The notes under the pieces were generated by a model, which worked only from the letters and a program-made list of their open reading frames with translations, ran no database searches and was not told where the DNA came from. Positions 25,273 to 33,468 of a stretch of DNA of 64,000 nt are shown here, piece by piece. The stretch is from an uncultured Eubacteriales bacterium. GTDB taxonomy: Bacteria > Bacillota > Clostridia > Christensenellales > CAG-138. A program made the translations under genes and the position numbers. Numbering within the stretch: position 1 is the stretch's first letter; every line of letters starts with the position of its first letter. The stretch spans positions 13,802 to 77,801 of the forward strand of contig UREK01000008.1 in assembly GCA_900546845.1 (NCBI GenBank). Direction: 5' to 3'.

Positions 25273-26364
25273 TTATTGGAAAATCTCCGCATAGAGCGTT
25301 TCGAGGTGCGCCGCATCCACCGGCGTGCCGGTGTTGTGCGCGCCGCCCTGCGCGGCCGTCTGCTGAGCCCAGAGCGGGAACATGGTGCGGTCCGGCGTGA
25401 AGTCGATCGGATAATTGCGCTCTGCATAGGCGGTCAGCTCCGCCTGGGTCATGCCGAGCGCGCCGAGCACCAGGGCGAGGCGCTCCGGCCGGTGAGCGGC
25501 AAGCTCCCTCAGGTACACGGGCAGCACGAAAGCGTTCGCAAGGCCGTGCGCTGTGCCATGGAAATAGGTGAGCGGATAGGCGATGGAGTGCATGAGCGTC
25601 GTGCCTGTGTGGGAGATCGTAATGCCGCCAAGGAGGGAGATGAGCATCAGTTCGTCCCGCAGCGAAACCACGTCGCCCGCCTCAAGCTGCGGCATGAGCT
25701 TGCCGAAGCGCGAAAGCGCATGGAAATTCAGCGCGTCCGTGAGCGGCGACGCCTTAACGGAAATGACGCTCTCAAAGCAATGGGTGAAAGCGTCCATCGC
25801 CGTGCTGCGCGTGATGGCAAGGGGCAGGTTGTCGGTATAGGCCGGATCGAGCAGCGCAACGCGGGGATAGGTCTGGAGGCTCCCGAAGGAGCGCTTGGTC
25901 TTTACCGCGTGCCAGGTCATGACGGACCAGGGCGTAGCCTCGCTCCCGGTGCCCGAGGTGGTCGGGACGGCAACGATGGGCAAAACCCCGTTTTCATATT
26001 GATTGGTGAAAAGCTGCTCCGCAGGGATGTCGTTTGCGGCGAACACGGCGACGGCCTTTGCGGCGTCGAGCGGCGATCCGCCGCCGATGCCGATGATGAA
26101 CTCAGCGCCGAACGCGCGCGCCTGCGCGCCGACCGCGCGGCATTGCTCCACGTCGGGGTTGTTGCCGATGCCTTCGAACACACTGCATTCGATCTTTTCG
26201 TGGGTGAGCGCCGCAATGACGTCCGCAAGCGCGCCGCTCGCGCGGCCGGAATGCTTGCCGGTTACGATGAATGCGCGCGCGCCTAAGCGCAGCGCAGCGC
26301 TTTTGCGCTGCACGATGCCGCGGCCAAAACAGAGCTCTGTCGGGAAATGAAAGCTGAATTCCAT
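25273..26364 (-). CDS. Iron-containing alcohol dehydrogenase
   Basis: A 363-residue group III (iron-dependent) alcohol dehydrogenase. The NAD(P)-binding GIGGGSPLDAAKA motif is in the N-terminal half. The C-terminal metal-binding part contains STAMDAFTHCFES, HGLANAFVLP and GAHNTGTP. The start at 26364 is chosen because CCGGAGG sits just upstream; an in-frame ATG at 26388 lies inside the regulatory hairpin. Substrate specificity cannot be predicted. An internal promoter and a hairpin that can hide the ribosome-binding site separate it from the SGNH gene. Confidence 0.92.
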   Translation of the reverse strand: MEFSFHFPTELCFGRGIVQRKSAALRLGARAFIVTGKHSGRASGALADVIAALTHEKIECSVFEGIGNNPDVEQCRAVGAQARAFGAEFIIGIGGGSPLDAAKAVAVFAANDIPAEQLFTNQYENGVLPIVAVPTTSGTGSEATPWSVMTWHAVKTKRSFGSLQTYPRVALLDPAYTDNLPLAITRSTAMDAFTHCFESVISVKASPLTDALNFHALSRFGKLMPQLEAGDVVSLRDELMLISLLGGITISHTGTTLMHSIAYPLTYFHGTAHGLANAFVLPVYLRELAAHRPERLALVLGALGMTQAELTAYAERNYPIDFTPDRTMFPLWAQQTAAQGGAHNTGTPVDAAHLETLYAEIFQ

Positions 26365-26370
26365 AGAAAA

Positions 26371-26415
26371 CCTCCGGGATGGCGTCAATTATGCATAATC
26401 ATACCATCTCGGAGG
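26371..26415 (-). promoter_or_regulatory. Hairpin that covers the alcohol dehydrogenase ribosome-binding site
   Basis: The arms 26404-26415 and 26371-26382 form a 12-bp stem with one G-U pair. On the minus strand the 3' arm contains the CCGGAGG ribosome-binding site and is followed by TTTT. Transcripts reading through from the SGNH gene can fold this stem, but transcripts from the internal promoter start inside the loop and lack the 5' arm. It could be a terminator, a translational block, or both. Confidence 0.55.
26388..26399. promoter_or_regulatory. 12-bp palindrome at the alcohol dehydrogenase promoter
   Basis: ATTATGCATAAT is a perfect palindrome at the end of the -10 element and the likely transcription start of the alcohol dehydrogenase gene. 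It is a good operator candidate. Confidence 0.45.
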
Positions 26416-26426
26416 GGATTTAGCAA
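26398..26426 (-). promoter_or_regulatory. Internal promoter of the alcohol dehydrogenase gene
   Basis: On the minus strand TTGCTA (26426-26421) and TATGAT (26403-26398) are 17 bases apart, with an extended -10 (TGG before TATGAT). The -35 overlaps the stop codon of the SGNH gene. Confidence 0.55.
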
Positions 26427-27121
26427 GCGGCCGCGAGATGATCCGCGGCAAAATCCGTAAACGCCTTGCAAATGAGCGCATAGCCGGCTTCGCTCGGGTG
26501 CACGCCGTCGATGCAGATGAGATCCCGGAAGCGGGGCTGCTCCAGAAAATAGCTGCGCACGTCCACCAGCGGGCAGCCCGTATCTTCCGCGATGCGCACG
26601 ATGGCGTTGGAGTACGATTCGTGGAAGCGGTAGATACGCTGCACATCCCCAAGCCAGCGCAGGATCTGCTTTGCATCGTTCCCGTTGCGCCCGAGGAAAG
26701 CGAGGTAGCGCTCTGCGTCGATGGGCGGGAGTGTCATCAGCACGGGCTGGATGTTCGCCTGTTTCAGGTCACGTACCATGCTGCGGTAGGTTTCTTTGAA
26801 CTGGGCAAGCTGCGTGAGCGGCTTGTGCTCCGATTCGGGTAGCACGGAGATTTCGTTCCATTTGAAATTGCAGTCGTTCCCACCGAATTCGACGAGCGCG
26901 TAATCGCACGCGACGCCTTTTTCGAGATCCTGGCGGAGCAGGGAATACCCCTTATCCACCGTAATGCCGAAGCGGGAGCGGTTCTCCGTTTCCACGGAGA
27001 ATCTTTCCCGGAATTTTGCAAGGTACTCCTCCATCAGCGCATGGTAGCGGTACGCGCGGTCGATCACCGTGCCCTTCATTACGGAATCGCCGTAGATCCT
27101 TGCCTTCAATATCTCTTTCAT
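26420..27121 (-). CDS. SGNH/GDSL-family hydrolase
   Basis: A 233-residue SGNH hydrolase. The block I serine is in YGDSVMKG, the block III Asn in FGGNDCNF, and the C-terminal Asp/His pair in CIDGVHPSEAGY. No signal peptide or membrane segment is present, so it acts in the cytoplasm, probably as an esterase or deacetylase on an unknown substrate. ATG 27121 follows GGAGG with good spacing; a GTG nine bases earlier is less likely. Its promoter is very strong and carries a long dyad, suggesting specific control. Confidence 0.88.
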   Translation of the reverse strand: MKEILKARIYGDSVMKGTVIDRAYRYHALMEEYLAKFRERFSVETENRSRFGITVDKGYSLLRQDLEKGVACDYALVEFGGNDCNFKWNEISVLPESEHKPLTQLAQFKETYRSMVRDLKQANIQPVLMTLPPIDAERYLAFLGRNGNDAKQILRWLGDVQRIYRFHESYSNAIVRIAEDTGCPLVDVRSYFLEQPRFRDLICIDGVHPSEAGYALICKAFTDFAADHLAAAC

Positions 27122-27174
27122 ATAGGCCACCTCCTACGCCATATTATCTCCAAAATTTCTTAATAGTTGCGTCA

Positions 27175-27199
27175 TAATCTAGTATTCAATACCAGATTA
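27175..27199. promoter_or_regulatory. 25-bp dyad operator before the SGNH gene
   Basis: TAATCTAGTATT and AATACCAGATTA are inverted copies with one mismatch around a single central base. The dyad starts 6 bases after the -10 element, covering the transcription start. A related ATTAGATTA lies beside it at 27198-27208. Confidence 0.55.
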
Positions 27200-27204
27200 A
27201 TTAG

Positions 27205-27233
27205 ATTATAATATTGACAACCGAATAAGTCAA
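27205..27233 (-). promoter_or_regulatory. Strong promoter of the SGNH hydrolase gene
   Basis: On the minus strand TTGACT (27233-27228) and TATAAT (27210-27205) are exactly 17 bases apart, close to the sigma-A consensus. Confidence 0.75.
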
Positions 27234-27239
27234 GCACGA

Positions 27240-27269
27240 TTGACGGTATTTGCCATGGTATGCTATACT
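27240..27269 (+). promoter_or_regulatory. Promoter of the DUF1836 gene
   Basis: TTGACG (27240-27245) and TATACT (27264-27269) are 18 bases apart, with an extended -10 (TGC before TATACT). It is divergent from the SGNH promoter. Confidence 0.7.
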
Positions 27270-27312
27270 TTTTAAAAATGTGCGCGTTGGCGCGCAAGCT
27301 CGGAGGGGAAAC

Positions 27313-27939
27313 ATGAGGATCACGCCGGAACGGGCGGGCGCATTCCATTGCCCGCGCTGGGAGGAGCTGCCCAAGCTCCTGCTTTATATGGATCAGGTGA
27401 TCCTTGTGCTGGAAGAAACGCTTAGCCTCTTCGTGGAGGAGAAGGAACACGTCGTGACCTCCACAATGATCAACAATTATGTGAAGCAGAAGGTAATCGG
27501 ACCGCCGGTGCAGAAAAAATACGGACGGGAGCAGCTCGCGCAGCTGATGATCGTCTGCCTGCTTAAAAAGGTACTTTCCATCAACGAGATCGCCTGTCTC
27601 ATGGGGATGATGACCGCGCGATTTACCCCGCAGGAGGCATACGACAGCTTTTGCGGCGCGCTGGAGAACGCGCTCGTAAAGGCTTTTGCGCAGGAGCAGC
27701 GCGAGGTGCCCCCCATCGCTTCCGGGGAGCCGGGGCTCGCGGCGCAAAGTGCGGCGATTGCGGCGCTCATGGGGAAGCTCGTCGTGGAGGACTGCCTTGC
27801 TGCGGAAGCCGCCGCACAGGCGGCGCGCACAAAAAATGCGCCGCAGAAGAAGCCCCAGGCAAAGACGCAGCCGCAGAAGGAGGGCGCGCCGGAGGCGCCG
27901 GCGGAAAGCGCGGAAGAAGCGCTGCAGAAAAAGCCGTGA
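27313..27939 (+). CDS. DUF1836-domain protein
   Basis: A 208-residue protein of the DUF1836 family, found mostly in Firmicutes. The N-terminal part has a MerR-like helix pattern (TSTMINNYVKQKVIGPPVQKKYGREQLAQLM), which suggests DNA binding. The C-terminal 60 residues are low-complexity, rich in Ala, Lys, Gln and Pro. The start follows GGAGGGG. It is divergent from the SGNH gene, where a 25-bp dyad is found, so it may be the local regulator. That link is inference. Confidence 0.82.
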   Translation: MRITPERAGAFHCPRWEELPKLLLYMDQVILVLEETLSLFVEEKEHVVTSTMINNYVKQKVIGPPVQKKYGREQLAQLMIVCLLKKVLSINEIACLMGMMTARFTPQEAYDSFCGALENALVKAFAQEQREVPPIASGEPGLAAQSAAIAALMGKLVVEDCLAAEAAAQAARTKNAPQKKPQAKTQPQKEGAPEAPAESAEEALQKKP

Positions 27940-28081
27940 ACAAATTGAAAAAAGGGCGGTTTTCGGGCCTGAATTGGAATTGCAAAACCGGTTTGGTTGT
28001 GATAAGCTATACTGACGGCGGTATGTCCATGGCGTGTACATGCTGCGTTTGTGTAGCTTAATTATAATTTCGGAGGGTTTT

Positions 28082-29365
28082 ATGGCAACGATGGAAAAGC
28101 TCGAAGGGAGCAAGGTGAAACTGACGATCGAGGTTGCGGCGGACGAGTTTGAAAAGGCCGTGCAGCAGGCGTACCTTAAAACGAGAAAGAACTATAACGT
28201 TCCCGGCTTCCGCAAGGGACATGCGCCGCGCAAGGTGATCGAGAACGCATACGGCTGGCTCGTGTTCTTTGACGAAGCTTTTGACATCGTCTACCCTGAA
28301 GCATATGAGGCCGCCGTGAAGGAGCACGGCGTCACGCCCGTTGACCGGCCGGACGTGTCCATCCTTTCCTGCGAGCAGGGCGCGCCCGTAGTTTTCGCGG
28401 CGGAAGTGGCCGTGAAGCCGGAGGTCGTGCTCGGCGCCTACAAGGGTATAGAAGTAGAGAAGCATGAGTATAATGTTACGGATGAAATGGTCGAGGCTGA
28501 GATCGACAAGGAGCGTGAGAAGATCGCAAGCACTACGGAAGTCGCCGGCCGCCCCGTCGCAAACGGCGATAAGGTCAACCTTGACTATTCCGGCAGCGTG
28601 GGCGGTGTGAAGTTTGACGGCGGCACCGCTGAAAACCAGGAGCTCACCATCGGTTCCGGCATGTTCATCCCCGGCTTTGAAGAGCAGATGGTCGGCATGA
28701 ACCCAGGCGAGGAGAGGGATATCACCGTGACCTTCCCCGAACAGTACCATTCCGAGGAACTCGCGGGCAAGGAAGCCGTGTTCCACGTGAAGGTGAACGC
28801 GATCGAAGAAACCATACTGCCCGAGGCGGACGATGAGTTTGCCAAGGACGTTTCCGAATTTGATACCATCGAGGAGCTGCGTGCGGACAAGCGCAAGAAA
28901 CTGGAAGAGGCCGAGGCGCAGCATGCGAAGAACCTGCGCGAGAACGAGCTGATCACGAAGGCATGCGAGAACGCGGCTGTGGAGATCCCGGAAGCGATGA
29001 TCGAGCGCCAGATGGATCATATCCTCAACGACATCCGCTACCGCCTCAGCATGCAGGGCGTCTCCCTGGAGGATTACTGCAAGTACACCGGCGCCTCCAT
29101 CGAGGATATGCGCAAAGAGATGCGCGGCGACGCGGAGAAGCGCGTAAAGAGCCAGCTCGTGCTGGAGGCGATCTCAAAGGCTGAGGCTATCGAGGCTGCT
29201 GCCGAGGAGATCGAAGAAAAGCTCAACGAGTATGCTGCCCAGTTCGGCGACAAGGCGGAAACCTTTAAGGCCGGCCTGACGGACGAGGATAAGCTTTACT
29301 TCGCGGATCAGATCGTGCTGGATAAGACCATCGCGCTGCTCAACGAGAATGCAGTGGAAAAGTGA
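28082..29365 (+). CDS. tig: Trigger factor
   Basis: A 427-residue ribosome-associated chaperone and peptidyl-prolyl isomerase. The ribosome-binding domain carries the signature GFRKGHAPRKVIE near residue 45. The FKBP-type PPIase domain (NGDKVNLDYSG ... FIPGFEEQMVGMNPGE) follows, then a long helical C-terminal chaperone domain. The start at 28082 follows CGGAGGG; upstream in-frame starts do not belong to the family. It heads the tig-clpP-clpX-lonB-lon quality-control block. No clear -35 was found for the TATACT at 28008. Confidence 0.97.
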   Translation: MATMEKLEGSKVKLTIEVAADEFEKAVQQAYLKTRKNYNVPGFRKGHAPRKVIENAYGWLVFFDEAFDIVYPEAYEAAVKEHGVTPVDRPDVSILSCEQGAPVVFAAEVAVKPEVVLGAYKGIEVEKHEYNVTDEMVEAEIDKEREKIASTTEVAGRPVANGDKVNLDYSGSVGGVKFDGGTAENQELTIGSGMFIPGFEEQMVGMNPGEERDITVTFPEQYHSEELAGKEAVFHVKVNAIEETILPEADDEFAKDVSEFDTIEELRADKRKKLEEAEAQHAKNLRENELITKACENAAVEIPEAMIERQMDHILNDIRYRLSMQGVSLEDYCKYTGASIEDMRKEMRGDAEKRVKSQLVLEAISKAEAIEAAAEEIEEKLNEYAAQFGDKAETFKAGLTDEDKLYFADQIVLDKTIALLNENAVEK

Positions 29366-29410
29366 GCCGGAACAATACGCGCATATTATACACTGAAGGA
29401 GGGAAGTACG

Positions 29411-29995
29411 ATGAGCCTCATCCCGATGGTTGTGGAACAATCCAACCGCGGCGAACGTTCCTATGATATATACTCGCGCCTTTTGAAGGACCGGATCGTC
29501 TTTCTTGGCGGCGAAGTGACCGACGAGGAGGCCAACCTGGTTGTGGCACAGCTTCTCTTTTTGGAAGCCGATGATCCCGACAAGGACATCAGCCTTTACA
29601 TCAACAGCCCCGGCGGTTCGGTTACGGCCGGCATGGCGATCTACGACACCATGCAGTACATCAAGTGCGACGTTTCCACTATCTGCCTCGGCATGGCGGC
29701 AAGCATGGGCGCGTTCCTGCTTGCGGCGGGCGTGAAGGGCAAGCGCCGCGCGCTTCCCAACAGTGAGATCATGATCCACCAGCCGCTCGGCGGCGCGCGC
29801 GGGCAGGCCACCGATGTGGCGATCCACGCGGACTGGCTGCTGCGCACCAAGAAAAAGATGAACGAGATCCTTGCGGCGCGCACGGGCCAGCCCATCGAGC
29901 GGGTGCAGGCGGACACGGAACGCGACAATTTCATGACGGCCGAGGACGCGCTGCGTTACGGCCTCATTGACGAAATCATCCCTCCAAGGAGGTAG
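29411..29995 (+). CDS. clpP: ATP-dependent Clp protease proteolytic subunit
   Basis: A 194-residue ClpP serine peptidase. The catalytic triad falls at the canonical positions S98 (GMAASMGAF), H123 (MIHQPLGG) and D172 (ERDNFM). It forms the tetradecameric chamber fed by ClpX, encoded next. GAAGGAGGG precedes the start, and the clpX ribosome-binding site lies within its last codons. Confidence 0.98.
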   Translation: MSLIPMVVEQSNRGERSYDIYSRLLKDRIVFLGGEVTDEEANLVVAQLLFLEADDPDKDISLYINSPGGSVTAGMAIYDTMQYIKCDVSTICLGMAASMGAFLLAAGVKGKRRALPNSEIMIHQPLGGARGQATDVAIHADWLLRTKKKMNEILAARTGQPIERVQADTERDNFMTAEDALRYGLIDEIIPPRR

Positions 29996-29999
29996 GAAA

Positions 30000-31262
30000 A
30001 TGGCAAAATATGACGAGAAAGGCACCGTGAAGTGCTCCTTCTGCGGCAAATCGCAGGATGAGGTGCATCGGGTCATCGCGGGGCCGGGCGTCTACATTTG
30101 CAGCGAATGCATCGAGCTTTGCCGCGAGATCTTGGAGGACGACGTGGATACCGCGCCGGTCGATCTTGCGGATATCCCGAAGCCGCACGAAATCGCTGCG
30201 ATTCTCGACCAATACGTCATCGGCCAGCAGGACGCGAAGCGCGCGCTCGCGGTTGCGGTATACAACCACTATAAGCGCATCAACGCGGGCGAATCGAGCG
30301 ATGATGTGGAGCTTCAAAAGAGCAACATCATCATGCTTGGGCCGACCGGCTGCGGCAAGACGATGCTCGCGCAGACGCTTGCGAAGATCCTCAACGTTCC
30401 CTTCGCCATGGCGGACGCGACTTCCCTGACCGAGGCGGGCTATGTGGGCGAGGATGTGGAAAACATCCTGCTCAAGCTCATCCAGGCGGCGGATTTCGAC
30501 GTGGAACGCGCGGAAAAGGGCATCATCTACATCGACGAGATCGACAAGATCGCCCGCAAGAGCGAGAATACGTCCATCACGCGCGACGTTTCGGGCGAGG
30601 GCGTGCAGCAGGCGCTGCTGAAGATCCTTGAAGGCACGGTCGCAAGCGTGCCGCCGCAGGGCGGGCGCAAGCATCCGCACCAGGAATTTATTCAGATCGA
30701 CACGACGAAGATCCTCTTCATCTGCGGCGGCGCGTTTGCCGGGATCGAGGACATCATCTCCAAGCGCACGGGCAAGAAGATCATGGGCTTTGGCGCGGAT
30801 GTACAGTCCAACGTGGAGAAGGACGTGGGTGCGATCCTCAAGAACATCCTGCCGGAGGATCTGCTCAAGTTCGGCCTCATCCCCGAATTTGTGGGCCGCA
30901 TGCCGATCATCGTGACGCTGCACCAGCTGGATCAGGACGCGCTTATTGACATCCTGACGAAGCCCAAGAACGCGCTCACACGGCAGTATAAGCGCCTGTT
31001 CGAGATGGACGGCGTGGAACTTGTGTTCGAGGATGACGCGCTCATCGAGATCGCCAAGAAGGCTATCGAGCGCAAGACCGGCGCGCGCGGCCTGCGCGCC
31101 ATCTGCGAGGAAGTGATGCTTGACATCATGTATGACATTCCTTCCCGCACGGACGTGAAACGGTGCACCATCACCAAGGACGTGATCGACAAGATCGCGC
31201 CGCCCCGCTTCGATCTTGCGCTGGCGGAAGCCGCCGCCTTGCCCGAGGGCACGGCGGTATAA
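30000..31262 (+). CDS. clpX: Clp protease ATP-binding subunit ClpX
   Basis: A 420-residue AAA+ unfoldase. The N-terminal zinc-binding domain has C12, C15, C34 and C37. Walker A is GPTGCGKT starting near residue 114, Walker B is IIYIDEIDK, and the IGF-type ClpP-docking loop is read as SKRTGKKIMGFGAD. The start at 30000 follows AAGGAGGT, overlapping the clpP stop region; an in-frame start at 29967 lies within clpP. The gene ends just before the first copy of the 199-bp interspersed element. Confidence 0.98.
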   Translation: MAKYDEKGTVKCSFCGKSQDEVHRVIAGPGVYICSECIELCREILEDDVDTAPVDLADIPKPHEIAAILDQYVIGQQDAKRALAVAVYNHYKRINAGESSDDVELQKSNIIMLGPTGCGKTMLAQTLAKILNVPFAMADATSLTEAGYVGEDVENILLKLIQAADFDVERAEKGIIYIDEIDKIARKSENTSITRDVSGEGVQQALLKILEGTVASVPPQGGRKHPHQEFIQIDTTKILFICGGAFAGIEDIISKRTGKKIMGFGADVQSNVEKDVGAILKNILPEDLLKFGLIPEFVGRMPIIVTLHQLDQDALIDILTKPKNALTRQYKRLFEMDGVELVFEDDALIEIAKKAIERKTGARGLRAICEEVMLDIMYDIPSRTDVKRCTITKDVIDKIAPPRFDLALAEAAALPEGTAV

Positions 31263-31280
31263 AAGAATACAACAGATGTG

Positions 31281-31306
31281 AGCGGCCCGCCTTTTGGCGG
31301 GCCGTT
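31281..31306 (+). terminator. Hairpin after clpX, abutting element copy A
   Basis: An 11-bp stem (31281-31291 with 31296-31306) and a TTTT loop directly abut element A. The T-tract is poor, so termination efficiency is uncertain. Part of the right arm (GGCCGTTCA) recurs just beyond the other end of the element at 31501-31509. Confidence 0.6.
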
Positions 31307-31505
31307 CATGCTGTCGATAAAGTGGCATCTGCCACTTTATCGAGGGATTCACGTCGTGCTTGCGCCCATGGCGCGGCCAGCGCTCCGTGTAAAGAAAGCC
31401 TTGCGGCGCAAGGCTTTCCGCTCGCACCGCACAGGTTGCTGCTCGCGATCAAAAGTCAAGGGCTGCGGCCCTTGACAATCCCGGAGAGACTTTTTTGACA
31501 GGCCG
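31307..31505 (+). repeat. Interspersed 199-bp element, copy A (after clpX)
   Basis: This is the first of four near-identical copies. It begins CATGCTGTCGA and contains four features in order: a long hairpin (TCGATAAAGTGGC paired with GCCACTTTATCGA), GCCTTGCGGCGCAAGGC, GTCAAGGGCTGCGGCCCTTGAC (read as two arms), and a GACTTTTTTGACA end. No believable protein is encoded; short frames across it are shadows shared by all copies. Confidence 0.85.
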
Positions 31506-31594
31506 TTCAGCTTGCCGCCCTGCCAACTCTTAACTGTTCTATTTTCCGGGAAACGTATCCATACTAACGCCGAGAAAGGGTTCGGAGGGACGGT

Positions 31595-33268
31595 ATGGAG
31601 ATCATCATATGGATTTTGATGCAGCTTGCGCTGTTCGGAGGGATGCTTTGGTTTGTAAATGCACGGCGGAACCGGGAATTGGGCGTTACGCGGCGGCCTG
31701 CACCGAAGGGAGAAACGCGGGAACTGCATGACCTGCGCGCGCAGCGTGCGCGCGCGTTGAACATGCCGCTTGCGGAACTCGCACGCCCCGCCAGCATGGA
31801 GGACATCGTCGGCCAAGGAGACGGCATCCGGGCGCTGCGCGCCGCCATGTGCGGCCCAAACCCGCAGCACGTGCTGCTCTATGGCCCGCCGGGTGTGGGC
31901 AAAACCTGCGCGGCGCGCCTCGTGCTGGAGGAGGCCAAGCGCAACCCGGAGTCCCCGTTTGACGCGGAGTCCGCCTTTGTGGAGGTGGACGCAACTTGTG
32001 TGCGCTTTGACGAGCGCGCGATTGCGGATCCGCTGATCGGCTCCGTACATGACCCGATTTATCAGGGCGCGGGGACGCTCGGCGCGCAGGGCGTGCCGCA
32101 GCCCAAGCCCGGCGCGGTGACGCGCGCGCACTGCGGCGTGCTGTTCCTCGACGAGATCGGCGAACTGCACCCGATGCAGATGAACAAGCTGCTCAAGGTG
32201 CTGGAGGACCGGCGCGTGTATTTCGACAGCGCGTACTATTCCCCGGAAAATACCGCTATCCCGCCGCATATCCACGACATCTTCCAGAACGGCCTGCCTG
32301 CGGATTTCCGCCTCATCGGCGCGACGACGCGCAGCCCGGAGGAGATGCCGCCCGCGCTGCGCTCCCGCTGCGTGGAGCTCTTCTTCCGGCCGCTTGGGCA
32401 GGCGGAGCTTGCCGCCATCGCGGAGGGCGCGGCGCGCCGGCTCGGCGTTGCGATGGGCGATGCGGCGCTCCAAGCCTGCGCCTCCTACTGCGCCTCCGGC
32501 CGGGACGCGGTGAACATCGTGCAGCTTGCGGGCGGCGCGGCGCATGCGGAAGGACGGGATGAAATCACGCCGGAGGACGTGCTTTGGGTGGCGGAAACCT
32601 GCCGCCACAGCCGCAGAATGACGCAGCGCCTTTCCGAGACGGCGCGCGTGGGCGTGTGCGCGGGGCTCGCCGTATCCGGCGCTGGGCAGGGCGTGGCGAT
32701 GGAGATCGAATGTACCGCTTCGCGTGCGGCACACGGCGCGGGCACGCTGCTCCTGGGCGGCATGGTGGAGGAAGAGGAGCTCGACCTGCGCACGCGCAGG
32801 CTCCGCCGCAAAGGGACGGCGCGCGTTTCGGCGGAGAACGTCCGCGCGGCGTTCCAACGGCGCTTTGCGCTCGACTGCGGAGAATATGACGTGAGCTTCA
32901 ACGTGCCGGGCGGCGTGCCGATGGACGGTCCTTCCGCGGGCATCGCGCTCGCCGTTGCGCTCATGAGCGCCATCACGGGGAAGGCGCCCGTGCCGCTCCT
33001 GGCGCTCACGGGGGAGATCACCGCGCAGGGCGAGGTGCGCCCTGTGGGCGGCGTGCGGGAAAAACTTGCCGCCGCCGTGGAGGCCGGCGCGCAGACGCTC
33101 GTCATCCCGGCGGACAACTGGGAGGAGGGGTTTGCAAAACTTCCCGCTGCGGTATATCCGGTAAAGGATATTGCGGAGGTGATGCGTATTGCATTCGACG
33201 TTGCGCCCGAGGCGGAATGGGATGGCGTTATCCCGATCGGAGACCGTCAGCTCGCCATTGGAGATTAA
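31595..33268 (+). CDS. lonB: Lon-family protease LonB
   Basis: A 557-residue LonB-type ATP-dependent protease, the membrane-anchored, spore-lineage Lon paralogue. An N-terminal hydrophobic helix (residues 3-19) precedes the AAA+ domain (Walker A GPPGVGKT starting at 97, Walker B VLFLDEIGEL). The C-terminal Lon protease domain has the Ser-Lys dyad S447 (MDGPSAG) and K490 (GGVREK). It lacks the long N-terminal substrate domain of Lon. GGAGGG precedes the start. The order clpX-lonB-lon-engB matches Bacillus and clostridia, where LonB works during sporulation. Confidence 0.94.
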   Translation: MEIIIWILMQLALFGGMLWFVNARRNRELGVTRRPAPKGETRELHDLRAQRARALNMPLAELARPASMEDIVGQGDGIRALRAAMCGPNPQHVLLYGPPGVGKTCAARLVLEEAKRNPESPFDAESAFVEVDATCVRFDERAIADPLIGSVHDPIYQGAGTLGAQGVPQPKPGAVTRAHCGVLFLDEIGELHPMQMNKLLKVLEDRRVYFDSAYYSPENTAIPPHIHDIFQNGLPADFRLIGATTRSPEEMPPALRSRCVELFFRPLGQAELAAIAEGAARRLGVAMGDAALQACASYCASGRDAVNIVQLAGGAAHAEGRDEITPEDVLWVAETCRHSRRMTQRLSETARVGVCAGLAVSGAGQGVAMEIECTASRAAHGAGTLLLGGMVEEEELDLRTRRLRRKGTARVSAENVRAAFQRRFALDCGEYDVSFNVPGGVPMDGPSAGIALAVALMSAITGKAPVPLLALTGEITAQGEVRPVGGVREKLAAAVEAGAQTLVIPADNWEEGFAKLPAAVYPVKDIAEVMRIAFDVAPEAEWDGVIPIGDRQLAIGD

Positions 33269-33287
33269 AACATAGCTTATATTTACA

Positions 33288-33343
33288 CCCCCTGCCCAGC
33301 GGACGGGACCCCATGGCTTCATTCGCTGGCAGGGGGCACTTTT
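33288..33343 (+). terminator. Terminator after lonB
   Basis: The arms CCCCCTGCC-c-AGCG (33288-33301) and CGCTGGCAGGGGG (33324-33336) form a 13-bp stem with one bulge, followed by CACTTTT. It separates lonB from the lon promoter. Confidence 0.7.
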
Positions 33344-33389
33344 CGTTCCTCCGATTCCTTTTTTATGTTTTTGCACCAAATTCATATTG

Positions 33390-33418
33390 TTGTCACACAC
33401 ACGGTTTATATGTATAAT
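33390..33418 (+). promoter_or_regulatory. Promoter of lon
   Basis: TTGTCA (33390-33395) and TATAAT (33413-33418) are exactly 17 bases apart. No CIRCE (HrcA) or CtsR-type repeat is evident around it. Confidence 0.7.
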
Positions 33419-33468
33419 TGAATAACACCAACGCTGGAGACGTCCGGCGGAAAAAAGGAATGAAAACA

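Noticed and set aside
27980..28013. Promoter TTGCAA/TATACT before tig
   Set aside because: The spacing is 22 bases, too long for a sigma-A promoter, and no better -35 was found.
31307..31505. Element copy A as a simple rho-independent terminator
   Set aside because: It is much longer than a terminator, lies after one, and recurs in both orientations elsewhere.
33390..33468. CIRCE or CtsR operator at the lon promoter
   Set aside because: Neither the 9-base CIRCE arms nor the CtsR heptamer repeats were visible.
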